From an uncultured beta proteobacterium (lineage in GTDB: Bacteria > Pseudomonadota > Gammaproteobacteria > Burkholderiales > Burkholderiaceae_C), in contig CAIWRE010000479.1 of NCBI GenBank assembly GCA_903914985.1, positions 1 to 6,401 of the forward strand: 6,401 bases of DNA, read 5' to 3'. Positions 1-6,025 of this stretch are shown piece by piece. How positions within the stretch are numbered: the first letter of the stretch is position 1; each line of letters starts with the position of its first letter. The notes below the pieces were generated by a model. The model was not told the origin of the DNA. It ran no database searches and saw only the letters and a list, made by a program, of their open reading frames with translations. Both the position numbers and the translations under genes were made by a program.

Positions 1-74
1 ACCGCGCCCGCGTCTATGCCAAACTGCAGGTACGCTCTGCAGCTGAACTGGCCACCCTGCTGGCGCGCTTGTGA
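1..74 (+). CDS. LuxR/FixJ-type response regulator, C-terminal fragment (partial)
   Basis: Only the final 23 codons are in the window, read in the frame starting at base 3 and ending with TGA at 72-74. The peptide ends RARVYAKLQVRSAAELATLL followed by ARL. This matches the end of a LuxR-type helix-turn-helix: the end of the recognition helix (usually THRARVYxKL), the turn (xVRS) and the last helix (AELxxL). In this family the domain binds DNA, and proteins with this spelling are usually FixJ/NarL-like response regulators with an N-terminal receiver domain, but nothing of a receiver is visible here. The next gene lies 50 bp downstream on the same strand. No hairpin terminator is visible between them, so cotranscription is possible. 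The family call rests on a short motif and the target is unknown. Confidence 0.6.
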   Translation, partial: RARVYAKLQVRSAAELATLLARL

Positions 75-113
75 TGGGCCATGGGGCTGAGTCGTTGGAA
101 TCATTTATTCACT

Positions 114-118
114 GAAAG
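114..118 (+). promoter_or_regulatory. Ribosome binding site of the FAH-family gene
   Basis: GAAAG lies six bases before the ATG at 125, a moderate Shine-Dalgarno match at good spacing, and it supports that start. The rest of the 75-124 gap is AT-richer than its surroundings, but I could not place a convincing -35/-10 pair in it. Confidence 0.5.
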
Positions 119-124
119 TTCACC

Positions 125-976
125 ATGAAACTACTTCGCTACGGCCCGCAAGGCCAGGAAAAAGCAGGTGCTGTCGGCACCGATGGGCGCTTGCGCGACT
201 TGTCCATGCTGTTCGCCGATCTGGACGCGGCCCACCTGGCGCCGCGCGCCCTGGCAGCTTTGCGCGCGCTGGACGTTGACGCGCTACCCGTGGTGGAGGG
301 CGCGCCCCGAATCGGTTGCCCGGTGGCGGACATCGGGAAAATTATTTGCGTGGGTCTGAATTACGCTGACCATGCCAAAGAAAGCGGCATGGAACCGCCT
401 AAAGAGCCGGTGCTTTTTCTCAAAGCCACCAGTTCGCTCTGTGGCCCCGATGATCCGGTGACGATTCCGCGCGGCTCGGTCAAAACCGACTGGGAGGTGG
501 AGTTGGGGGTTGTCATTGGCACCAAGGCCAGCTATGTGAGTGAGGCGAATGCGCTGGACCATGTGGCGGGCTATGTGCTGGTCAACGACCTGTCGGAGCG
601 GGCCTACCAGCTCGAGCGCAGTGGTCAATGGGACAAAGGCAAAGGCTGCGATACCTTTTGCCCCATCGGTCCCTGGCTTGTCACGCCGGACGAGCTGGGC
701 GATGTCCATGCGCTCAGCCTATGGCTGGAAGTCAATGGCCAGCGCGTGCAAAACGGCACCACGGCCAATTTGATTTTTGGCATTCCCAAGCTGATCAGCT
801 ACATCAGCGAGTTCATGACGCTGAACCCGGGCGACGTGATCAGCACCGGCACCCCTGCGGGCGTGGGCATGGGCCAAAAACCAACGCCTTGGTACCTCAA
901 GCCTGGTGACCGCATGCGTTTGGGTAGTGCGGGTCTGGGGGAACAAAACCAGCTGTGTGTGGCGACTGCTTGCTAA
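125..976 (+). CDS. Fumarylacetoacetate hydrolase family protein (ureidoglycolate lyase / diketo-acid hydrolase type)
   Basis: A 283-residue cytosolic enzyme of the FAH superfamily, which uses a divalent metal (Mg or Mn) to cleave or isomerise beta-keto and enol acids. Residues 1-65 form the variable N-terminal part, opening MKLLRYG as in proteins often labelled ureidoglycolate lyase or 2,4-diketo-3-deoxy-L-fuconate hydrolase. The catalytic core follows. It contains NYADHAKE (79-86) with the likely His83/Glu86 dyad, and metal ligands Glu124 and Glu126 in DWEVELG plus Asp155 in VNDLSE. Further core motifs are a K-G-x-D-x-F-x-P-x-GPW stretch at 173-184 and the family signature STGTPAGVGMG at 240-250. 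Length and motif order are complete, so the gene looks intact. The stop codon overlaps the convergent dusC stop by 4 bp. The substrate cannot be read from sequence: ureidoglycolate, a homoprotocatechuate intermediate, a diketo-deoxy sugar acid or an acylpyruvate are all possible, and no pathway neighbour decides it. Confidence 0.92.
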   Translation: MKLLRYGPQGQEKAGAVGTDGRLRDLSMLFADLDAAHLAPRALAALRALDVDALPVVEGAPRIGCPVADIGKIICVGLNYADHAKESGMEPPKEPVLFLKATSSLCGPDDPVTIPRGSVKTDWEVELGVVIGTKASYVSEANALDHVAGYVLVNDLSERAYQLERSGQWDKGKGCDTFCPIGPWLVTPDELGDVHALSLWLEVNGQRVQNGTTANLIFGIPKLISYISEFMTLNPGDVISTGTPAGVGMGQKPTPWYLKPGDRMRLGSAGLGEQNQLCVATAC

Positions 977-1926
977 TCCTTGAGACCTGCCACCCAGGCG
1001 TCAATCACCGTCACATCGTTTTGGGCTTTGAGCGCCTCGTAGGCCGCCTGGGCCTCCGGGTAGTGGCGGCGCAGAAAATTGAGCCACTGCTTTAAGCGGC
1101 CGGCTTGCTGGCGCCGCTCCAGGGTGGAGCGCACCAATTGCCAGAACGCCTTGATGTGGGGGTGCAGTTCTTCCCAAGGGGTGGAGTGCTTAAGCGCCTG
1201 ATCTGAACCGGACTGGCGGATGGCGTGGGCGAGTCCGGGGTAGCTCACCATGCCGCGCCCTAGCATCAGCTGGTGGCAACCCGATTGCGAGCGGCATTTC
1301 AGCGCGTCTTGCACCGACCAGATTTCACCATTGGCCACCAGGGGCGTGCGCACCACCGCGGCAATGTCTGCAATGCGGTTCCAGTAAGCGGGCGGGCGGT
1401 AGGCGTCCGCACGGGTGCGGGCATGCACCACAATTTCGCCGGCGCCGCCCGCTTCCAGCGCCAGTGCACATTCCTCGGCGCGGCTGTCGTCCAAAAACCC
1501 CAAACGCATCTTGGCCGACACAATTTGGTGGGGCGGTACGGCTCCGCGAACGGCCTGCACGATTTTGAACAGCAGTTCAGGGTCTTGCAGCAATGCAGCG
1601 CCGCCACCGTGGCGGTTCACCACCTTGGCCGGGCAGCCAAAATTCAAATCCACGCCATCAGCCCCCATGCCGGCCACGCGCGCGGCATTGTCCGCCAGAC
1701 AAGCGGGGTCTGACCCCAATAACTGGGGCCGAACGGGCACGCCTGCCGGGGTGCGGCCGCCGTTGTGCAGTTCAGGCACGACCCGCAAAAAGGCGCGTTC
1801 CGGCAGCAGGGTGTTGGTGACGCGGATGAACTCCGAGACGCAGCGATCGATGCCGCCCACCCGGGTCAGGATGTCGCGCAGCACAAAGTCCAGCAAGCCC
1901 TCCATGGGGGCTAATACGATCGCCAT
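973..1926 (-). CDS. dusC: tRNA-dihydrouridine(16) synthase DusC
   Basis: A 317-residue flavoenzyme that reduces a uridine in the tRNA D-loop to dihydrouridine using FMN and NADPH; E. coli DusC acts on U16. The protein begins MAIVLAPMEGLLD, the usual FMN-barrel opening. It carries SEFIRV (31-36), typical of the DusC branch, and the catalytic cysteine Cys98 in NFGCPAK. SAKMRLG (137-143), VVHART (166-171) and ANGEI (198-202) contribute FMN and substrate contacts, and LGRG precedes the helical tRNA-binding C-terminus. An open frame continues upstream to 2079, but that part overlaps hemH and does not resemble Dus. The ATG at 1926 puts the first barrel strand at the normal place. No Shine-Dalgarno is visible before it. 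The start lies 28 bp after the hemH stop, so the gene is probably expressed by readthrough from hemH. The TAG stop overlaps the TAA of the convergent FAH-family gene. Confidence 0.93.
   Translation of the reverse strand: MAIVLAPMEGLLDFVLRDILTRVGGIDRCVSEFIRVTNTLLPERAFLRVVPELHNGGRTPAGVPVRPQLLGSDPACLADNAARVAGMGADGVDLNFGCPAKVVNRHGGGAALLQDPELLFKIVQAVRGAVPPHQIVSAKMRLGFLDDSRAEECALALEAGGAGEIVVHARTRADAYRPPAYWNRIADIAAVVRTPLVANGEIWSVQDALKCRSQSGCHQLMLGRGMVSYPGLAHAIRQSGSDQALKHSTPWEELHPHIKAFWQLVRSTLERRQQAGRLKQWLNFLRRHYPEAQAAYEALKAQNDVTVIDAWVAGLKD
1705..1717. repeat. Perfect 13-bp palindrome GGGGTC-T-GACCCC inside dusC
   Basis: Two 6-base arms flank one central base. The right-hand CCCC can alternatively pair with TGGGG at 1724-1728 (CCCCA, 5-base loop, TGGGG), giving two mutually exclusive short hairpins. 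The region encodes QLLGSDPA, which aligns in length with the Dus family, so nothing appears to be inserted. It may be chance in a GC-rich gene. Confidence 0.4.
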
Positions 1927-1954
1927 CGCCGGTACGGGCTGGGCGGTCGCTGAC

Positions 1955-3046
1955 TTACTGCTTTGCACCCAGTGCCAGGGCAGCAGCGCGTGAGTCGGCC
2001 AGTGCGCCTGCGTCGGGAATGGCTTGGGTGTTCCAGCCGCCGAGGTGCTGTTGCGCGACAGCTCCCAGCGCGGTAACACCAGCAGGGTCGTCGTTCAGGC
2101 AGGGGATGTAGCCAAAGGTCTTGCCCCCTGCGTCCAGAAAGGCGTGGCGCGCCTCCATATTGATTTCTTCCAGCGTTTCCAGGCAGTCGCTGGTAAAGCC
2201 GGGGCAAATCACGTCCACCCGCTGCACGCCGGATTGCGCCATGGCAATCAAAGTGGGTTCGGTATAGGGCTCCAGCCACTTGGCGCGGCCTAAGCGGCTT
2301 TGGAAGGTCACCTTGTACTCGTTCTTGGAAAGCCCCAGCGCTTCGGCCAGCAGGCGCGCGGTTTTGAAACACTCGCAGTGGTATTGGTCACCCAATTCCA
2401 GGGTGCGGGCAGGAACGCCATGAAAGCTCATCACCAACACTTCGGGGCGGCCGGTGCCCAACCAGTGCTTGCGAACACTGGCGGCCAGCGCAGCAATGTA
2501 GGCAGGGTGGTCGTGGTAGTGGTTGACAAAACGCAGCTCGGGAATGCTGCGGGTTTTGCTGGCCCAGGAGTAAACCGCGTCAAACAAGCTGGCGGTCGTA
2601 GTGGCGGAGTACTGGGGGTAGGCGGGCAGTACCAGCACGCGGGTGACTCCCTCGGCTTTGAGTGCGTCCAACTGCGCCGGGATCGATGTGCTGCCGTAAC
2701 GCATGGCCCAGCGCACCAGCACTTGTTCGCCTTGCTCGCCCAGCCAACCTTGCAGGAGTTTGGCCTGTTTTTCGGTGCCGATCTTCAGGGGAGATCCCTC
2801 GGGCGTCCAGATGCTGGCGTACTTGGCAGCCGATTTGGCAGGGCGAAAGCGCAGAATGATGCCGTGCAGAATCAGCATCCAGAGCAGGCGCGGGATTTCC
2901 ACCACCCGCTGGTCGCTCAAAAACTCTGCCAGGTAGCGGCGCACGGCCGGAGCGGTGGGGGCGTCGGGCGTGCCCAGGTTGCAGTACAGCACGGCGGTGC
3001 GAGGCTTTTGGCCGTGGGTAAAAGGGGGTTCTTTGGAGAAAGGCAT
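1955..3046 (-). CDS. hemH: Ferrochelatase
   Basis: A 363-residue ferrochelatase, which inserts Fe2+ into protoporphyrin IX in the last step of protohaem synthesis, usually at the inner face of the cytoplasmic membrane. Seen in order: LYCNLGTPDAP (20-30), the lid-like segment with a hydrophobic stretch LLWMLILHGIIL (54-65), WTPEGSPL (80-87), PAYPQYSATT (141-150), MSFHGVP (206-212) with catalytic His209, FQSRLGRAKWLEPYT (248-262), and FTSDCLETLEEI (284-295) with Glu290 at the position of the conserved metal/proton-path glutamate. The length is normal for betaproteobacteria. The frame stays open to 3193, but those 49 residues run into the divergent HAD gene. MPFSKEPPFTHG, from the ATG at 3046, is the customary N-terminus. 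The Shine-Dalgarno is weak. The promoter must lie within or beyond the start of the divergent gene, since at most 19 bp separate the two. dusC follows on the same strand. Confidence 0.96.
   Translation of the reverse strand: MPFSKEPPFTHGQKPRTAVLYCNLGTPDAPTAPAVRRYLAEFLSDQRVVEIPRLLWMLILHGIILRFRPAKSAAKYASIWTPEGSPLKIGTEKQAKLLQGWLGEQGEQVLVRWAMRYGSTSIPAQLDALKAEGVTRVLVLPAYPQYSATTTASLFDAVYSWASKTRSIPELRFVNHYHDHPAYIAALAASVRKHWLGTGRPEVLVMSFHGVPARTLELGDQYHCECFKTARLLAEALGLSKNEYKVTFQSRLGRAKWLEPYTEPTLIAMAQSGVQRVDVICPGFTSDCLETLEEINMEARHAFLDAGGKTFGYIPCLNDDPAGVTALGAVAQQHLGGWNTQAIPDAGALADSRAAALALGAKQ
3035..3043 (+). promoter_or_regulatory. Strong Shine-Dalgarno-like sequence before ATG 3045
   Basis: GGAGAAAGG, with GGAG at 3035-3038, sits six bases before the ATG at 3045 on the plus strand. 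No comparable site precedes the ATG at 3066, so this favours the upstream start of the HAD gene. Caution: the same bases encode residues 2-4 (PFS) of hemH on the other strand, so the match may come from hemH coding constraint. Confidence 0.45.
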
Positions 3047-3767
3047 GCAGTATTCTCGCCCACCTATGCTGCATGTACCCAAAATCAAAGCCATCACCCT
3101 CGATCTGGACGACACGCTGTGGCCGGTGGAGCCCACGATTGTCCGCGCCGAGCAGGCCTTGGCGGACTGGCTGGCCCAACACGCGTCCGCCACTGCCCGC
3201 TTGCTCAGCGACTCGCCGGTCCGCAGCCAGTTACGTAAGGCGGTCCTTCAAGCCCACCCCGAAGTGGCCCATGATTTCAGTGCGCTGCGTCTGGCCTACC
3301 TGGGCCGGGCCATGGCGCTGGCGGGGGACGACATCGCGCTGGCACCAGCGGCGTTTGAGGTTTTTTTCGCTGAACGCCAAAACGTCACCTTGTTCCCTGA
3401 TTCGTTGTCGGCATTGGCAGCGCTCGCTGCACGTTACCCCAACGTGGCCGTGTCAAACGGGAACGCGAATGTGCATCGCGTGGGTTTGGGGGCGTACTTT
3501 GTGGGCAGCGTGAGCGCGCAGTCGTTTGGAGTGGCCAAGCCCCACATCGACATCTTTCATGCCGCAGCGCGCAGTGTGCAGTGTGACCCCGACGAAGTGC
3601 TGCATGTGGGTGACGACGCGCACCTGGATGTGGTGGGCGCGCTCAACGCAGGCATGCAGACCGCGTGGATTAACCGGGATGCCAAGGTTTGGAGCCATCC
3701 GCAAACCCCGCACATCACTGCCAGTGACATGGCCGCCTTGTGTGCCGCGCTAGGGCTCGATCTTTAG
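3045..3767 (+). CDS. HAD-superfamily phosphatase, YigB-like
   Basis: A 240-residue haloacid dehalogenase-type hydrolase (233 if translation starts at the ATG at 3066). The motifs are all present, numbered from 3045. Motif I is LDLDDTLWP with nucleophile Asp20 and acid/base Asp22, motif II is VSNGNA with Ser137, motif III is Lys165 in GVAKPH, and motif IV is HVGDDAHLD with Asp190/Asp191. An alpha-helical cap occupies about residues 30-115. The long stretch RKAVLQAHPEVAHDF, the SNGNA loop and the motif IV region followed by GMQTAWINR resemble E. coli YigB, a phosphatase able to remove phosphate from the riboflavin precursor 5-amino-6-(5-phosphoribitylamino)uracil. That is inference; HAD phosphatases are often promiscuous. 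Start choice: 3045 has a strong Shine-Dalgarno, while 3066 gives the shorter MLHVPKIKAITLDLDDT start usual in relatives. The stop overlaps the convergent hpnE stop by 4 bp. Confidence 0.88.
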   Translation: MQYSRPPMLHVPKIKAITLDLDDTLWPVEPTIVRAEQALADWLAQHASATARLLSDSPVRSQLRKAVLQAHPEVAHDFSALRLAYLGRAMALAGDDIALAPAAFEVFFAERQNVTLFPDSLSALAALAARYPNVAVSNGNANVHRVGLGAYFVGSVSAQSFGVAKPHIDIFHAAARSVQCDPDEVLHVGDDAHLDVVGALNAGMQTAWINRDAKVWSHPQTPHITASDMAALCAALGLDL

Positions 3768-5167
3768 TCTTTCCAGGAAAATCCGTCGGCCTCATCCAGG
3801 GCCATGGCGGCCATCAGGCCGCTGCGCACCGCGCCTTCCAGGGTGGACGGATAGGGCGCGTACAGGTAGTCGCCACAGGCCAGCAGTCCGGGCGCAATTC
3901 GTTGCGGCGGGCGCGTCTGGCGGGGTGTGCAGGCCAGAGTGGCGCGCTTTTCCACCACGGTTTGCACGGCGACGAATGGGCGACCTTGCAACCACGGTTT
4001 GAGTTCACGCTGCGCCTGAGCCAACACCAAGGCTTGGGTGGTTTCCAAGGTGTCCGTCGCCGCACTCACGACAAAGGCCATCAGCCCTTGCGGTCCACCC
4101 AGTTGCCCACGGTCAAACACAAATTGGGCAGGGGCTTGCGGACTGCTGGGCAGTGCGAGCATGGCGTGCGGCAGCACCAGTCCCTCGGCCTGCGCATACA
4201 CCGTTGCGATCGACGCAAACTGCAGCTTTTGCGCCGGGCGCAACCAGCGCTCCAGGTACATGCCCAGGTTTTTGGGTGCTTGGGGCGCGTATTCGGACAA
4301 GGCTTGGACCGCATGCGCTGGCGCGGTCGCCCAAACGATGGCGTCAAATTGTTCGTCGCCGACATACCAATGGCCGGCCTGCCAGCGTGGTGAGGGCGCA
4401 CGAATCCCCAATCGCATCTGCGCACCGTGGCGCTCTAACCAACGGGCGGCGGCGTCAGGAAAATGGGCAGACAGGTCGACTTTGGGTAGCAGGATGTCTG
4501 ATCCTGACCGATGTTTAATGCCATCAGCGTTTTGCGTACCTCCCGGGCGGAGTGGCGGTGCTTTCACCGCCTTCAAGGTGTCGCCTAGTACGGTCAAAAA
4601 CACCTGGCCACTGGCGTCTTGCACAGGGGTGTTCAGCGCAGACACACACAGCGGGCTGATAAAGGTGTCCATCACCAAGGGACGAATGCCAACGCAAATA
4701 TCGGCCACCGAGGCCGCTGCGTTGCATTGAAAGTGGCTGCGCTGCCAGCGCCGAATGGCCGTGATCAGCGACTGTTTGTCGCCCCAACTCCAGCCCCTTG
4801 CTCCCAGCACGCCTGCCAACAGATTCCAGGGTTGCGGCCAGTCGGGCAGGCGCAGGCCGCTGCCATCGGGCTGCAATAGTGTCAGCGGCAGGCGCAACAG
4901 GGTGTCTTCAGGCTCCACGCCCACCAGGCGCATCAGTTTCAGCGTCTCGCGATAAGCGCCTATGAGGATGTGTTGCCCGTTGTCCAGCGAGGTGGCGCTG
5001 CCGTCGGGCAAGGGATGCGTGACACCGGCCGCCAAAGTGCGCGCCCGACCGCCGAGCGTGCGCGAGGCTTCCAGGACTGTTACTTGATGCCCGCCCTGGG
5101 TGGCGCCAATCGCAGCGGCTAAGCCGGCCCAGCCGGCCCCCACCACACAGACCTTTTTGCGTTTCAA
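3764..5167 (-). CDS. hpnE: Hydroxysqualene dehydroxylase HpnE (squalene-associated FAD-dependent desaturase)
   Basis: A 467-residue flavoprotein that reduces hydroxysqualene to squalene, the third step of the HpnCDE route. Residues 6-42 form the FAD-binding fold: VVGAGWAG with Gly10, Gly12 and Gly15, Glu33 at the end of strand 2 to bind ribose, then LGGRA. LNTP near 178-181 and DILLPKVDLS near 223-232 are family motifs. The C-terminus has the second FAD contact, CGDYLYAPYPSTLEGAV, from residue 431. Start choice: TTG at 5167 forms a TTGA overlap with the hpnD stop, has GGGGCGG just upstream and gives the usual MKRKKVCVVGAG opening. A GTG at 5203 would add 12 residues and lacks a ribosome site. 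Residues about 199-222 form a loop of 24 residues where relatives, as I remember them, have about 7-8, which explains the slightly long protein. The TAA stop overlaps the HAD stop. Confidence 0.93.
   Translation of the reverse strand: MKRKKVCVVGAGWAGLAAAIGATQGGHQVTVLEASRTLGGRARTLAAGVTHPLPDGSATSLDNGQHILIGAYRETLKLMRLVGVEPEDTLLRLPLTLLQPDGSGLRLPDWPQPWNLLAGVLGARGWSWGDKQSLITAIRRWQRSHFQCNAAASVADICVGIRPLVMDTFISPLCVSALNTPVQDASGQVFLTVLGDTLKAVKAPPLRPGGTQNADGIKHRSGSDILLPKVDLSAHFPDAAARWLERHGAQMRLGIRAPSPRWQAGHWYVGDEQFDAIVWATAPAHAVQALSEYAPQAPKNLGMYLERWLRPAQKLQFASIATVYAQAEGLVLPHAMLALPSSPQAPAQFVFDRGQLGGPQGLMAFVVSAATDTLETTQALVLAQAQRELKPWLQGRPFVAVQTVVEKRATLACTPRQTRPPQRIAPGLLACGDYLYAPYPSTLEGAVRSGLMAAMALDEADGFSWKD
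4554..4571. repeat. Perfect hairpin (7-bp stem, 4-base loop) at the edge of the HpnE loop insertion
   Basis: The plus strand reads GGCGGTG-CTTT-CACCGCC, so the hpnE transcript can fold GGCGGUG around an AAAG loop. A second, weaker inverted pair follows in the direction of transcription, CTCC-CGGGC-GGAG at 4540-4552 on the plus strand. It lies at the start of the apparent in-frame insertion. No run of T follows, so an intrinsic terminator is unlikely. Confidence 0.6.
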
Positions 5168-6003
5168 AGCCGCCCCAGCGCCTGGACTTTCCAGGCCAGC
5201 CACAGTTTGCGCACCGGGGTCAGGCGAACGCGCTTGTTCAACACAGGAAACTGCTGGGCTTGGATTTCTTTGAGCAGGGTACGGTAAATGCTGGCCATCA
5301 TCAGGCCGGGCTTTTGGCTGCGCTGGTCGGCCAAGGGCAGCAGGGCCAGCGCCCGGTCGTACAAAGCATGCGCGCGATCTGCCTGGAAGGCCATCAGCGC
5401 CTGAAAGCGATCTGACGGCACGCGTTTGAGAATTTCATGGGCTTTGACGTCAAAGCGCTGCAGCTCATTGACCGGCAGGTAAATGCGTCCGCGCTGGGCG
5501 TCTTCGCCGACGTCGCGGATGATGTTGGTCAGCTGCAACGCCTGGCCCAGCGTATGGGCGTAGGCGGTGGTTTGCGTCTGGGTTTGTCCAAAGATGGCGG
5601 CGGCCACTTCGCCCACGACTCCTGCTACGAGGTGGCAATAGCGTTGCAAATTGGGGTAGTCCAGATAGCGGGTCTGTTCCAGGTCCATCTGGCAGCCTTC
5701 GATGATGCTGTGCAGATGGGCAGGGTTGATGCCATAGGCCTGGGCGTGGGGCATCAGCGCGCGCATCACCGGGTGGCTGGGATTTCCGGCAAAGGCCTGA
5801 CCCACTTCGCCGCTCCACCAGGAGAGTTTGGTGGCGGCAATGCCCATGTCCACAGCGTCGTCCACCACGTCGTCCACTTCGCGGCAAAACGCGTAAAACG
5901 CGGTGATCGCCGCACGCCGGGGGGCGGGCAAAAACAAAAAGGCGTAATAAAAACTGCTGCCCGAGGCGGCCGCCTTCTGTTCTACGTACTGCGCCGGTGT
6001 CAT
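5164..6003 (-). CDS. hpnD: Presqualene diphosphate synthase HpnD
   Basis: A 279-residue trans-isoprenyl diphosphate synthase of the squalene/phytoene synthase fold, condensing two farnesyl diphosphates into presqualene diphosphate. Visible motifs are the substrate-binding opening SGSSFYYAFLFLP (14-26), the first Asp-rich motif REVDDVVDD (41-49), EGCQMDLEQTRY (102-113), and the second Asp-rich motif NIIRDVGEDAQRGRIYLP (160-177), whose Asp164 and Asp168 bind Mg-diphosphate. Length and motifs are complete. The frame is open back to 6117, but the extra residues are cysteine-rich shadow of hpnC. The ATG at 6003 gives the standard MTPAQYVEQKAAASGSSFYY start. AGGG lies very close to the ATG, so the ribosome site is poor. 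hpnC ends 22 bp upstream and hpnE overlaps the stop by 4 bp, so the three are almost certainly one operon. A phytoene synthase (CrtB) reading is less likely given HpnC and HpnE beside it. Confidence 0.94.
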   Translation of the reverse strand: MTPAQYVEQKAAASGSSFYYAFLFLPAPRRAAITAFYAFCREVDDVVDDAVDMGIAATKLSWWSGEVGQAFAGNPSHPVMRALMPHAQAYGINPAHLHSIIEGCQMDLEQTRYLDYPNLQRYCHLVAGVVGEVAAAIFGQTQTQTTAYAHTLGQALQLTNIIRDVGEDAQRGRIYLPVNELQRFDVKAHEILKRVPSDRFQALMAFQADRAHALYDRALALLPLADQRSQKPGLMMASIYRTLLKEIQAQQFPVLNKRVRLTPVRKLWLAWKVQALGRL

Positions 6004-6025
6004 CGCCCTATTGTCGCTCAGGCAC

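Noticed and set aside
24..42. Two CTGCAG copies 7 bp apart
   Set aside because: They lie within the regulator coding end; a six-base palindrome pair at this distance is easily chance.
75..124. Possible sigma-70 promoter around TTGGAA at 95-100
   Set aside because: No -10 hexamer at suitable spacing follows before the start codon; AT richness alone is not enough.
1927..2079. N-terminal extension of dusC by 51 residues
   Set aside because: The extension lies inside the hemH 3' end in another frame, does not resemble Dus proteins, and the FMN barrel begins properly at the ATG at 1926.
2300..3238. A 312-codon plus-strand open frame opposite hemH
   Set aside because: It is antisense to a complete ferrochelatase, has a low-complexity Gly/Val/Gln-rich product without recognisable motifs, and long antisense frames are expected in GC-rich genes.
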